A stretch of 64,000 bases of DNA from NCBI GenBank assembly GCA_947462335.1, contig OX381707.1, forward strand, positions 31,423,618 through 31,487,617, in the 5' to 3' direction. The stretch's first letter is position 1. Each line of letters opens with the position of its first letter. The stretch is from Harmothoe impar. Taxonomy: Eukaryota > Annelida > Polychaeta > Phyllodocida > Polynoidae. Below, one piece after another: positions 1 through 10,071 of the stretch. Under the pieces are notes generated by a model. That model was not told the DNA's origin and ran no database searches. It saw only the letters and a program-made list of their open reading frames with translations. The position numbers were made by a program, and so were the translations under genes.

Positions 1-47
1 AATAACCACCCTATGATCCTATGAAGGCGCCAGTCAGTTTGCCGTGA

Positions 48-188
48 TTATTTTGACATACTCTCAGTTACTCGTAGGGTATCTAATACATAGTTAGACT
101 CAGCATCATATAAGACAGGCTCGGCCACGCCGGCTGCATATCGGACCAGGGAGATAGTCTGGCAGTGACCCACCAGCCCGTCCACAAC
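48..188 (-). CDS. Possible terminal exon, copy 1 (unrecognised, 46 codons)
   Basis: On the minus strand a CAG acceptor-like site lies just before base 188 and is followed by 46 open codons and TAA at 50-48. The peptide contains QTISLVRYAAGVAEP and ends in VTESMSK. The same frame and acceptor-like site are kept in the copy at 593-453. I do not recognise the family. The polypyrimidine tract is weak, and copy differences include both silent and replacement changes, so coding is only a possibility. It may equally be a repeat-derived frame. Confidence 0.25.
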   Translation of the reverse strand, partial: VVDGLVGHCQTISLVRYAAGVAEPVLYDAESNYVLDTLRVTESMSK

Positions 189-452
189 CTGTGTACAGCA
201 CCCCGTGTCTCTTTGTCCATATTGGCTAAAAAAAAAAACCAAAAAAAAACAAAACAGGTCATTGTTGACTTTGGCTATTTTACCCGTCTGGGTCTTATTA
301 TTTAAATCACCTCGTCTTGACCCTGTGGGGCAGTGGGTATATGGAATAACCGTGTCCAAGTGTACTCTATCTAACACATAACCAAAGGTTACTGAGTTAT
401 GTAATAATAACCACCCTATGATCCTATGAAGACGCCAGTCAGTTTGCCGTGA

Positions 453-593
453 TTATTTTGACATACTCTCAGTTACTCGTAGGGTATCTAATACATAGTT
501 AGACTCAGCATCATATAAGACAGGCTCGGCCGCGCCAGCCGCATATCGTACCAGAGGGATAGTCTGGCAGCAACCCGCCATCCCGTCTACAAT
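453..593 (-). CDS. Possible terminal exon, copy 2 (unrecognised)
   Basis: This is the second copy of the frame at 188-48, with the same CAG acceptor-like border and the same TAA stop. Differences (for example S to P, V to A, H to C) cluster in the first third, while the last 27 codons and the DNA after the stop are identical. That pattern fits recent DNA duplication better than protein-level constraint. Confidence 0.25.
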   Translation of the reverse strand: MVDGMAGCCQTIPLVRYAAGAAEPVLYDAESNYVLDTLRVTESMSK

Positions 594-1102
594 CTGTGTA
601 CAGCAGTCTGGACCAGACCACCAACTCTGGGTATAGCATTCTGGATGCCTGTAGCAAGACTGGATCTAACCCTTTAATAGTCGCATAGCGCTTTAATATG
701 CAGTGCCCGTTGTCGTCATAAGTCATGAATGCGGCACTCAGAGTTCCTCACCAGGGCTGCATGCATGCATACACTGGCATATCGACAAAGGGCGTAGCGC
801 ATTAAAGCACTATTGCCACCTTTAGCATTAAAGCGCTGAGGGTTTTATTTTTTTGATAGTGTAGAAACCAATATCTGTCTAATTAAACCCCTTATCAGTG
901 CTGTTTTTTTTCACATACAAAAAGAATTAGGTAATGGCGCTGCAGTACTCTGAAAAGCGGTGGCGGTGAATTTCCATTTAGATCTTGAAAAGGGGGGCGG
1001 TCAGATGTCGTCAAGGCTCTGATAAGTAGGGCAGTTAAAATCATATGATTACATTGAGCTAATTTTCTTGCTGAAAGGAATGAATAATTGTATTTGTATA
1101 AA

Positions 1103-1106
<4 letters not shown>

Positions 1107-1160
<54 letters not shown>
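1107..1160. repeat. (AC)n microsatellite
   Basis: Pure CA dinucleotide run of about 26 repeats. Open frames across it are artefacts of the repeat. Confidence 0.97.
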
Positions 1161-1165
<5 letters not shown>

Positions 1166-1539
1166 GGTGTTACCAGCGAATCGGGGACACTGTTGCACAT
1201 TCCTACAAAGTGGGGACCTTCACAAATTAACCCAGCTTTCACTTAATTTGGGTTCAATTTAGGGCACGGCATAATTCTAACCCCCATTAAACAGTAAATT
1301 ATCATATTGAAAAATATTGAGCTGGCCTGTGGTGCTCCAAAGTAGAGCAGTACAATGCATCCAAACTGAGGACATGGCAAGTGTTTCGCAACCAAAGTGA
1401 GGACATGTTTGTACAATTCAAATATTTATAGATCTAATATCTTCTTTTCTGCTCCTAATCATAAAAGTGATTAGTCAATTTATGAATAATAATGAGTTTA
1501 ATAGGGGCAATACATTATAATCAGGGTGTGTGCTCGAAT

Positions 1540-2590
1540 AAATCAGAACTCAAACTGTGTGTATGCAAAATGAGGACTTGGTCTGAAATTGCACAGTGTG
1601 TGTATGCAAACTGGGGACATTGCCACACAGTGTGTGTCTGCAAATAGAGGACTTGGTCTTAGGTATGGCGTGTGTATGCAAACTGGGGACATTGCCACAC
1701 AGTGTGTGTCTGCAAATAGAGGACTTGGTCTTAGGTATGGCGTGTGTATGCAAACTGGGGACATTGCCACACAGTGTGTGTCTGCAAATAGAGGACTTGG
1801 TCTTAGGTATGGCGTGTGTATGCAAACTGGGGACATTGCCACACAGTGTGTGTCTGCAAATAGAGGACTTGGTCTTAGGTATGGCGTGTGTATGCAAACT
1901 GGGGACATTGCCAAACAGTGTGTGTCTGCAAATAGAGGACATCGTCTTAGGTATGGCGTGTGTATGCAAACTGGGGACATTGCCACACAGTGTGTGTCTG
2001 CAAATAGAGGACTTGGTCTTAGGTATGGCGTGTGTATGCAAACTGGGGACATTGCCACACAGTGTGTGTCTGCAAATAGAGGACTTGGTCTTAGGTATGG
2101 CGTGTGTATGCAAACTGGGGACATTGCCAAACAGTGTGTGTCTGCAAATAGAGGACATCGTCTTAGGTATGGCGTGTGTATGCAAACTGGGGACATTGCC
2201 ACACAGTGTGTGTCTGCAAATAGAGGACTTGGTCTTAGGTATGGCGTGTGTATGCAAACTGGGGACATTGCCACACAGTGTGTGTCTGCAAATAGAGGAC
2301 TTGGTCTTAGGTATGGCGTGTGTATGCAAACTGGGGACATTGCCACACAGTGTGTGTCTGCAAATAGAGGACTTGGTCTTAGGTATGGCGTGTGTTTGCA
2401 AACTGGGGACATTGCCACACAGTGTGTGTCTGCAAATAGAGGACTTGGTCTTAGGTATGGCGTGTGTATGCAAACTGGGGACATTGCCACACAGTGTGTG
2501 TCTGCAAATAGAGGACTTGGTCTTAGTAATGATGTGTGTATGCAAACTGGGGACATTGCCACACAGTGTGTGTTTGCAAATGAATGGTGG
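1540..2590. repeat. 72-bp minisatellite, ~14 units
   Basis: The unit is 72 bp and made of two related halves, each starting TGTGTGTMTGCAAA. A variant unit (GCCAAACAG plus GGACATCG) occurs near 1910-1950 and 2128-2165, exactly three units apart, so a three-unit block was itself duplicated. Because 72 is divisible by three and the unit lacks stops in several frames, 330-360-codon open frames appear on both strands. They all encode the same 24-residue repeat in shifted versions and I do not consider them genes. Confidence 0.95.
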
Positions 2591-2691
2591 GCCAACGTTG
2601 TACCAACATCACATTCTCACGTACCAACTTCTAGCCAATCATATTTAGAGGTTAGAAATAATGTGTTCTGATGTTGATCCAATGTTAATCA

Positions 2692-2913
2692 CCGTAAATT
2701 CCTGCGTATAACCCGCGGTCTATGTGCTAACCAAGCCACCAGTGCAGGTTATATCATATTCTCAAAGTCTAGGTGCGGGTAATATGAGGGTTTTATAAGT
2801 ATAGTATAGTACTAAATCGGCGATTTTCAGACCCCAGATGCAGGTTATATGACTCTCTCAAAGTCAGGGTGCAGGTTATACGTGAGGTGCTGGTTATACG
2901 CGGGAATTTACGG
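2692..2913. mobile_element. MITE, CCGTAAATTCC family, copy 1
   Basis: The left end starts CCGTAAATTCCTGCGTATAA and the right end is its inverted counterpart, ending GGGAATTTACGG at 2913, followed by TA. The inside repeats 'aggttata' blocks. A better preserved copy with TA on both sides is at 60404-60625. It has no coding capacity. Confidence 0.85.
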
Positions 2914-3074
2914 TATAAACCTTGACCCATTATTCATTTATCGTAAGCACTTAAACAAACACATAAATAATTCAACTTCTATCAACTTTATTCCAAAAAG
3001 GTGCATTCTCCTAGCATCTATTATTATTAGTTTTACTGCTATATCATAACACATCCATGTTTTTTCCCAACTCC

Positions 3075-3196
3075 AGGGTGGGGAATGGAGAAGGGAGGTC
3101 GGGGAATGGAGAAGGGAGGTGGGGAATGGAGAAGGGAGGTCAGGAATGGAGAAGGGAGGTCAGGGAATGGAGAAGGGAGGTCGAGGAATGGAGAGT
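3075..3196. repeat. ~20-bp purine-rich minisatellite, 6 units
   Basis: About six units of GGAATGGAGAAGGGAGGT with small spacer changes. It lies inside or just beyond the 3' LTR-like side of the gypsy relic. The frames across it are spurious. Confidence 0.9.
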
Positions 3197-3299
3197 TCTT
3201 TCTGTACACCAGGATAAAATAAACGGGATATGTCTCCTTTGTGGAATGACCAATGTAACAATGATAGTTTTGACTCATATACCTATGATGGCTGGTTAG

Positions 3300-3589
3300 G
3301 TCGATAAGCAGGAACATGGTGTAGTCCTTCACATTCCCACAAAACCAATCTACAGTCCATGCATCTAGACACAATCCCCCACACACATAGGCGTAAAGAG
3401 CTCATCTGGAGTATTCGTGGATATATATGGGAAATCAAAGATTATCCCACCGGATTATCCGTCCACCACCCTCTGGGATCACTCTTCCTTCTTTCCCTTG
3501 ACTCTGAGCGCCCCTGTTGGTAGCACACATATAACATATAAAGACAACACAGGACACCACACTCGTTGTGTAAAACAAGCTAGGTTACA
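3300..3589 (-). repeat. 3' LTR-like segment of gypsy element (start only)
   Basis: On the minus strand, a polypurine tract (CTAGGGGGGC, 3599-3590) is followed directly by TGTAACC, the expected TG start of a 3' LTR. The far end could not be placed; the lower coordinate is a guess. The sequence does not visibly match the LTR-like segment at the other end of the element (10072 upward), so the two ends may come from different elements or one may be rearranged. Confidence 0.45.
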
Positions 3590-4190
3590 GCCCCCCTAGC
3601 CACCAGCCTAGGGCTCCGCCGAACGGGATTACCGTCCACATCAAGTAGCCTGGCCGGAGGACACTCATTCTTAACCAATAATCCAGCCTTGATTTTGGTT
3701 TTCCGTGCCCTCCTTCCTTCGCTTGCCGAGACTTTCTTTTTCACGGGCTTTCGGGGCTTTCTTCGTACCCGCCTCGTAGGGATATCCTCCGACACCCCCT
3801 CCAAGGGTACAAATTTTGCCTCCGAATTCACATCTTCCACCTCCGTTTCCGGGGTGAGCTCCCTCCCAGCCCAAGTACGTAACCGAGCCACATGGCTCGT
3901 CCGGATACCCCCTGCCTCGGACTTGATCAATGCAGTTGTCTGACTGATACATTTGACCACAGTGTGTGGTCCATCCCAGTTATTCGCCAGTTTGACGTTG
4001 CAGAGAGGCTCGTGTAAGCGGATCACCTTATCCCCAACTACGAACCGTCGCAACTTCAAGCCGGTGTGATAACCCACATTTGCCATGTAGCACTCGCTAC
4101 CACAGCATTGTGAGCACCACAATCCCCACAGTCCGGACGCACACAACGGCGAACCGGACGTCTACTTAGACAGTCAGCATTTACATGCTT
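3580..4190 (-). pseudogene. Gypsy pol 3' part: RNase H end, zinc-finger start and integrase C-terminus
   Basis: On the minus strand, the 4190-4090 segment reads as the end of RNase H (HVNADCLSRR) and the first cysteines of the integrase zinc-binding domain (two CxxC-like pairs). It then jumps to the C-terminal integrase region: a 'GDKVIRLHEP...LANNWDGPH' module typical of gypsy integrases, then a Lys/Arg-rich tail. The DDE catalytic core is absent, so an internal deletion joined the two parts. The frame runs through the polypurine tract and stops with TAG at 3582-3580, seven bases into the LTR. The copy is not functional. Confidence 0.8.
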
Positions 4191-4199
4191 CGTGCCTGC

Positions 4200-4472
4200 T
4201 CAGTGTTGGATATGAGAGTTCTCCAACCCGAACTTGCTTAGGTGATTTAACCACCGACCAATCATCCCCTCCGTGTCCTTAAAATTAAGGAGCCACCTCA
4301 ACGCTGACACTCTCGAGAATCTGGGGATGAAGTCCCTATAATAGGAACAGAACCCCAAGAAAGACCTCACGTCCTTCGGTCCTTTTGGAACTTCCCAAGT
4401 ATCCACAGTTTCCGATTTGGCCGGATCAGCCTCCACACCACTGATGGAGATGATTCGGCCCAGATAAACCAT
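4200..4472 (-). pseudogene. Gypsy RT thumb joined to RNase H C-terminus
   Basis: The frame holds the RT connection segment ('VRSFLGFCSYYRDFIPRFS') and then switches directly to the late RNase H motif 'ALRWLLNFKD...GRWLNHLSKF'. The intervening RNase H domain (several hundred bases in intact elements) is missing. An in-frame stop follows at the HIQH end. This is the second internal deletion in this copy. Confidence 0.8.
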
Positions 4473-4962
4473 GGACTAAAAAGTTCACATTTCTTCGGCT
4501 TCAGGGTTAACGCATTAGACCGAATTCGCTCCAATACCTCGCCGAGGTTCAACACACACTCTTCAAACGTCTTGCCGAAAACAATGATGTCATCCAAGTA
4601 GACCAGGCACTTGCGCCATAATAGATCACTCAGGAGAGTTTCCATCATGGCCTCAAAAGTCGCCGGGGCATTGCACAACCAAAAAGGCATCAGTTCGAAC
4701 TGATACAGTCCAATATGGCTTGTAAAAGCCGTCTTCTCCTTATCCTCCTCCTTCATTCCGATTTGCCAATATCTGGACTGCAAATCCAGGGTGCAGAACC
4801 ATTGGTTCCCACCCAACGAGTCCAGAGTCTCATCAATTCGGGGTAGAGGATAGGCATTTTTCTTGGTTACTCCGTTCAGACGTCTATAGTCGATACAAAA
4901 CCGAATAGACCCATCCTTCTTAAAAAAACATCTGAACCGGACTAGACCAGGGGCTAGTGCTA
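4320..4962 (-). pseudogene. Gypsy reverse transcriptase, main body
   Basis: Minus-strand frame with RT motifs in order: KKDGSIRFCIDYRRLN (upstream of the first Met), FCTLDLQSRYWQIG, a degraded MPF(W)LCNAPATF block, and the catalytic YLDD. A frameshift separates it from the 4472-4200 frame, which overlaps it. At 4961-4962 it is cut by the DNA element at 4963-6222. Its 5' continuation resumes at 6223. A gypsy (Metaviridae-type) relic with several breaks; not active. Confidence 0.88.
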
Positions 4963-5280
4963 CCCAGTGAACAAAATACGTTTTTTAACGTTCTGAAACG
5001 TTTCAATGTATAACGTTATTTTACGTTACATGTAAAACGTTATTTTACATTCTTATATGGTTCACAAAATAACGTTATATTCACAACGTTTTATAACGCT
5101 ATATAACGTTTTTTACAGCCATGGTTTATCACCCAAATGTTGGAGATTTGAAAATGGTATAAATGCAAACTTGTAAAGTTATAATTCAATATGACTGTTC
5201 CGACCAGGGAGACCCCCCCCCACCCCCCAGAATCTATTAATGAACTCAAAAATTAGTCCAACTGTGTCGATGATACACCC

Positions 5281-5345
5281 AGGATTGAACTCACAACCTT
5301 CTGATCTCACAGCCACCGCCTCAGACAGAGAGACCACAGAGTCAG
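5281..5345 (-). repeat. tRNA-like (SINE head) relic inside the TA element
   Basis: On the minus strand the block GAGTTCAATCC resembles a pol III B box, preceded by GGCGGTGGCTGTGAG-type sequence in the position of a D-arm. The cloverleaf is not complete, so I take it for a tRNA-derived SINE fragment, not a tRNA gene. Confidence 0.4.
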
Positions 5346-5579
5346 ATGGAATAATGGGGTAGACACTAATGGTTTTGACCATGGGCCATCCGGGCCTGTA
5401 GCCATTCAAATAGTCAGAAAACTACAGGCCCAGACCCAAAACTAGCACTGTCCTGGGAGAATTGAAGTGGTACACAAATAGAGACTACTTAGGCTGTTAT
5501 ATGTGCATTGGTGGCAATGGTTAAGAGCTACGTTACATCTACGTTTTATAAGATTTGAGGTGGTTTCTAAAGGTGCCTA

Positions 5580-5798
5580 TCCTGGATGCTGTTTCTCCAC
5601 AGATATGCGGAGGTCCGCAAATTTGCGGAGGTCCGTAAATACACTTTCCATATATTTATGGAGGTCCGCAAATATATATGGGAATCATTTTTTAGTACTT
5701 AAGCATACAAATACGGAGCTCCATATATAATTGCGGACCTCCGCAAATTTATGGAAGCAAATTTACTGACCTCCGCAAATTTTTGGAGAAACAGGACC
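5580..5798. mobile_element. Foldback MITE with GGAGGTCCGCAAAT repeats
   Basis: The left end CTGTTTCTCCACAGAT and the right end TTTTTGGAGAAACAG are inverted. Between them the motif GGAGGTCCGCAAAT appears several times in both orientations, so the whole can fold on itself. It lies inside the 4963-6222 element, giving three levels of nesting. Confidence 0.6.
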
Positions 5799-5862
5799 CT
5801 GTGCCTTTGTATATTGCAGTTTATCCTTCAGTAAGCGTGATAAGTGCCATTAACTAAGTAAA

Positions 5863-5937
5863 GACGCCATGGCTGTGTGGTCTAAGCACTGGTCCATGAG
5901 TCCTACCCTTACAGGTTCGAATCCCACAAGGAGGACA
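5863..5937 (+). repeat. tRNA-like (Ser/Leu-type) SINE head
   Basis: It contains an A-box-like ATGGCTGTGTGGTCTAAG and a perfect B box GGTTCGAATCC at 5914-5924, with spacing as in tRNAs. The 5' and 3' ends do not pair well into an acceptor stem, and the block sits inside a transposon, so it is more likely a SINE head than a functional tRNA gene. Confidence 0.5.
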
Positions 5938-6222
5938 ATTTTCCCAACATGAATCATCCCTACTAATTACAGGGTTTTCCGTTACAATTTTATAACGTAA
6001 AATAACTTTTTAAAACGTTATTATCAGTCAAAATGTATAAAAACGTAAAATAATGTTACAATAAGGTTGTACATTCAAACGTTATGGTATAACGTTAATA
6101 TACGTTAATTGGAGTCAACGATTTTGCGTTAAATAACGTTTTATTTCCGTTTTTTTCAAACGTTTTCCAGACCTATATGAAACGTTATATAAACGTTATA
6201 TAACGTGTTCTTGTTTACTGGG

Positions 6223-7523
6223 TAGGCATGATCACCTTCTGTTCCAGCATGGTTTTCACTTGTTCTTCAACAACTCAACGGCAAGCGTCGGTAAGGCATT
6301 TTAAATGGCTATGCATCCCCAGTATTGATGGAATGTAGCACCTTGTCAGTTCTGCCCAAAGGCTCCCCCTCCACTTGCCACGCATCCTGATACCTCTCCA
6401 CCAGCCTTCTCAAGGAACTGAGATCCCCCGGGTCCATAAGATCCGTTTCGGAGATCATTTTCTCCAGTCCCTCACTCAGATTGGTAGGCGAAGGGTCCCC
6501 TTTCATGCTCACATGACCAGCAGGCATCACTGCCTTGCTGGAGAACACCTCCCCCAACACTGTATCCTTTTTCAGATACTTAGCTTCTAACCCGGGGTTA
6601 GAAACCGGCACCACAGTCCAAGCACCATCACCCACCAGGGTGTCCATGCCCACTAGACCGATACTCCCCAACATGGCCATATCCGGTTCCACAACTGCTT
6701 CTTCCTCTCTCCTAAGCCCCTTGCTTCGGACCAGCACGTCACACATCTGTCCGGGAGGAATTTTCACAGTTTGGACCACCGTTGCCACTGTTGAAACTTG
6801 CCGAAGCACACACTGCTCTACTGTCCGGTACGGGTGCTCTATCCGGAGTACCCATGTACTAGGATTCAGGACCGTGTCATATAACGCAGCAAAGTCCAAC
6901 CCCAGTATACCATCGTCTGCAATATCCGCAATTGTGGGAGAAGCCACATACTCCTTCCCTCCAATTCGGAGTGGTATGAACGCGCGCCCATACGTCTGCA
7001 TACTTAACCCATCGGCCGAGCAGGCGCTTACCTTCATTTTGAAGTCATCGCGACTACTTGGCATAAGAGCATAAAAGTTTGAGGAGATAAAGGAGTGGCT
7101 AGCTCCGGTATCTACTAAGAACTCGCCTGCCCTACCGGCCACAGTAACAGACACATACCACCGTCTCCCTCCCAGCGGAGACGGGTTTACAGTGAAACGT
7201 TTAAAGTCCTTCGGAGCAGCCAAATCTAACGAATGTTTCTTCAAATGGCCGAAACATGGATGATCAGGGGAAGGCTGGGTACTCCCTACCCAAACGGTGT
7301 CTGTGACAGCCATTACTTTCTCGTCTCCTTCCGTAATGGGCCTCCCTGCCTCATTGCCGGGCAATTTTTTGACTGAGATGTCCACCAGACCAGCATCCGA
7401 ACTCCCCAAGCTCGAAGCCACCCCTGGTATTCTTTCTGTCCTAAGAACTCCACTAGGCTCTACCTCTCTGGTATGTTGGCGTACTTCATTACCAGGGGCC
7501 GTCCGCCCGCCAGCTCGGACCAC
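6223..7523 (-). pseudogene. Gypsy aspartic protease and RT N-terminus
   Basis: A 404-codon minus-strand frame (7523-6309). It has the retropepsin active site DTGAS (in 'GEFLVDTGASHSFISSNFY') and the downstream 'GILGLDF' motif, in the order expected of a gypsy protease, then a linker ending in the 'H.I.TGDA' sequence that precedes RT. A TAG stop follows immediately, and a frameshift occurs about 40 bases later before the frame reaches the TA insertion site at 6223. It overlaps the end of the gag frame (8001-7489). Confidence 0.85.
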
Positions 7524-8001
7524 CCCACCTAGTTTTCCTCCTTACTGGGAACTTTCGGGCTCGGAGCCGTGCACTCCGCAGCAAAATGACCAAGCACCTA
7601 TAGCACTTGGCGGTCTTCCGGTTGATCTTCCTCCGGTTAGGCTGGGTAGCCCCCTGAATGGAAGTCGTCATTTTCTCAAACAATGCCGTAAAGAATGCGG
7701 CATCCATCACAGGAGTCTTTTTCTCCGAGGACTCCTTCTTCGGAGTTGGATCACCTACCCCCTCCTGTGTCCTATTCTTCCACGGTGGTTTAGAGGATTT
7801 ACCATTCCTCTTAAACTGGGCCGCGGAAGCTGTTGCCTCCTCCTCGCTGCTTTCCCCTTCAGAGTGATCCGGAGAACATTCCTGAATGGCAGACGATCGG
7901 GTTGGTACCTGGTCTCCCAGCAGGGACTTTTTGAGGGCTTGTATCTCTATGGCCTTAAAAAGGTCATCCAAAGACGTATCCACCCTCCACTTGTCATACA
8001 C
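7489..8001 (-). pseudogene. Gypsy gag C-terminus / nucleocapsid with broken zinc knuckle
   Basis: Continues the capsid frame after a stop near 8004. An acidic Ser/Glu stretch is followed by basic residues and the start of a CCHC knuckle (KCYRC). A small deletion with a frameshift then disrupts the Gly-His part; the missing residues can be seen in the neighbouring frame. This supports a gag nucleocapsid role in the ancestor and loss of function here. Confidence 0.7.
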
Positions 8002-8004
8002 TGT

Positions 8005-9219
8005 CTATTGTACTTCAGGATCCCTCAATCCGGCGACGAATTGAGAGAACAGTTCCTTAAAGAATAAGGCATCATGGATTCCTGAAGAAGGGTGTACTTT
8101 CTTCAGGAGTCGCATTATTGCAAGACTGAATACTCTCGGAGCTTCGTTCTTGCCTTGCACTCGCTTCTTAAAAGCCACCATTGGATCCGTCCGGGCGGAA
8201 CCTCCGAACAGCACGGTGCATGTTTCCACCAACTGCTTGAAGGTACCTTGCGGACCGCAATCTTCCTTCCACTGTTCGACTGCTATGAGGCCGTCTCCCA
8301 GTCGCAATCCCTTACAGATGTAAGGAATAGCTTCATTCTGATCCCAACCACTCAGGTTGATATCTTCCACAGTGGCTCTCAGCCATTCTTCCCACGAATT
8401 CCTCTGCCAGTATGGGCTAGGCTCACTAGCTATCCGCCTGGCTGCATTGGTCGATCCCCTAATTTTAGAGGTGATTGATAGGCATTTAGAAATGGCCGAA
8501 GAAGCGTCCTGTTCTACTCCCACATTGTGCAATCCTATCCCAGCTATAGCAGGGTTCGTGTCGTACAGCTCCTGCATTGCTGAACTCAGGATTGACCTCC
8601 TCGAAGTCTTTTTCGGACTTGTTGGTTCGGCAGACCCCCCTGTTGTAATCGCAGCTTTCAGCCGCTCCAGATACCCCTGGTACGTGCCATACGCTACCAC
8701 TTCTTTGGTTGGATCAATCCCCTGATTGAACCACCAATTCTTCTCCACATCTGTCATATACTGACACTGCTGTGACAGAGCCAGTAACAACTGATGCTCC
8801 GCCTTCTCTTTTTCAAGCTCTTTCGCTTGTCTCTCCGCCTCTTGTTCTTGTTGGGCCTGCGCAAGTTTAGCTTTTGCAGCCTCTCCGGCAGCTCTCAATC
8901 CTTCTGCTCGGGCTTTGAGTACTGCGGCTTCCTGTTCGGCCAACTCCTCGGCCATCACAGCATTTTCGTTCATACGTTTCTTTTGTTGCTCTATGACAGC
9001 CTCCTGCTGTCGGAACAACTCCCGTCTCTCGTCTTCCAGACCTTTTTGCTCCTGGAACATCTTTTCTGTTTGACAGGTTTGCCATTCGGCCAAGCTTATC
9101 GGAGTATGATACTTCTTGGCTGCTGCTTCTTGGATCGCCGCCTTATTCAGACGTTCCTCCTCCAATAACTTTTCTTTCTTCTGCAATTTCTCTTGCTGAG
9201 TAGTTACCCAGTCGGTCAA
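8005..9219 (-). pseudogene. Gypsy gag: coiled coil plus capsid-like domain
   Basis: A 404-codon frame. Residues ~1-150 are a long charged coiled coil rich in Glu, Lys, Gln and Ala. Residues ~250-400 look like a gypsy capsid: 'YWQRNSWEEWLRATVEDINLSGWDQNEA' and 'FSQFVAGLRDPEVQ' near the end, where a stop breaks the link to the nucleocapsid. Position upstream of nucleocapsid and protease fits gag. Coiled-coil gag extensions of this length are not usual in short gypsy gags. Confidence 0.72.
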
Positions 9220-9976
9220 AGGATTTCTATCGTTACTCCGCGTCCACCTGGTAGATTTGGAGTGTCCGTGAAACTCATATAGTGGGCAGCTGTCGGGCTT
9301 CCATTATCCGCAGAGGCGAAGGAGGTACTACTACAGTCCGCCCTACTGACCTGCAAGCTCTGGCGAGCTTCTAACAAAAATGCCTGCATAGCATTTTCTT
9401 CGTCCTCAGCACCTACCATTCAGCGGCTAGACTGTGGCGGGCTTCCTTCAGGGTGTCCGTTCGCAGACCCGCAGCTTCATTTGCCATCCTATCTCTGGTT
9501 TCGCAAATCTGGTTCAGGTCTGTGTTCGCATTATGGAATTCGGACCTGACCACGCTCAAGGACTGCGTCAGTTTCTCATTCTCTTCCAGCAAAGTTGATA
9601 ACCTTATGTCTTTCTCCTTTATCTTGGGAGTTTCGGTGACATATCGCACCCTCCAGAGAAATCAATTTATCAGACCACTCTAGGGACTTGTTCTGTACGG
9701 TCATCAACTCTCTTTGGGCAAGTTGCAGTCATTCCTGCACTCTTGCCTCCCTGTAGTCATCAAAGCGACCTTCCTCCGGATTGCCGTACATCCGAGGTGT
9801 AGGAGCATTGACAGGTTCATCTCTTCTAATGATCGACTCATTAACTTGGGCCCTCGTGGCCCCGGAGTTTCCTCCACTCTTGATGGTGCGGCTGCCCCCT
9901 GTAGAACATTCGCACCTCTTGTTGGGGTATCTGCCTCCTCTACGGCAAATGTCCCCTCCGGGGATGAAGTTTGCAC
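9216..9976 (-). pseudogene. Gypsy gag N-terminal region, frameshifted
   Basis: Three short overlapping minus-strand frames (9976-9704, 9649-9413, 9419-9216) in the region between the PBS and the main gag frame. The middle one is coiled-coil-like (heptad-like Leu, Glu, Asn, Arg). They most likely formed one N-terminal gag segment, now split by at least two frameshifts. Confidence 0.5.
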
Positions 9977-10055
9977 TTCATCGGGAGACCTCCATACTCC
10001 TGCAAGAGTATGTGGTCTGTGCTTTGCACAGGCTAACCTGTGTTTTCACACAGAA

Positions 10056-10070
10056 CTGGTCACGGCACCA
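10056..10070 (-). other. Candidate primer binding site
   Basis: On the minus strand TGGTGCCGTGACCAG follows the ...TTACA end of the LTR-like segment after one base. It starts with TGG, as expected for pairing with a tRNA 3' CCA end. I could not assign the primer tRNA. Confidence 0.55.
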
Positions 10071-10071
10071 G

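Larger units (their letters stand above)
1..607. repeat. Direct duplication, ~202-bp unit at 405-bp spacing
   Basis: Bases 1-202 recur at 406-607 with few differences; the DNA between them (203-405) is not repeated. Identity continues past the stop of the small reading frame described separately, so the copying was at DNA level. The left end is cut by the window edge, so more units may lie outside. It could be a tandem exon duplication or two ends of a dispersed repeat. Confidence 0.85.
4963..6222. mobile_element. 1260-bp TIR DNA element inserted in gypsy RT
   Basis: The left end starts CCCAGTGAACAA and the right end is the inverse, ending TTGTTTACTGGG. The target dinucleotide TA is present at 4961-4962 and 6223-6224. 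The subterminal regions (4980-5115 and 5985-6210) are packed with AACGTT motifs. It has no transposase-like frame. Removing the element and one TA rejoins the RT reading frame at a conserved motif, which confirms the boundaries. A shorter relative is at 20395-20542. TA duplication points to a Tc1/mariner-like or similar mobiliser, not identified here. Confidence 0.88.

Noticed and set aside
1540..2590. CRISPR-like array
   Set aside because: Repeats are contiguous with no unique spacers, and the DNA is animal.
1543..2671. Four open frames of 331-360 codons on both strands
   Set aside because: All are products of a 72-bp tandem repeat whose length is a multiple of three; the same 24-residue unit appears in shifted frames.
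5863..5937. Functional tRNA gene
   Set aside because: Good B box, but the acceptor stem does not pair and the block sits inside a transposon.
6375..9683. Plus-strand frames of 71-256 codons across the gypsy region
   Set aside because: Shadows of the minus-strand gag, protease and RT frames.
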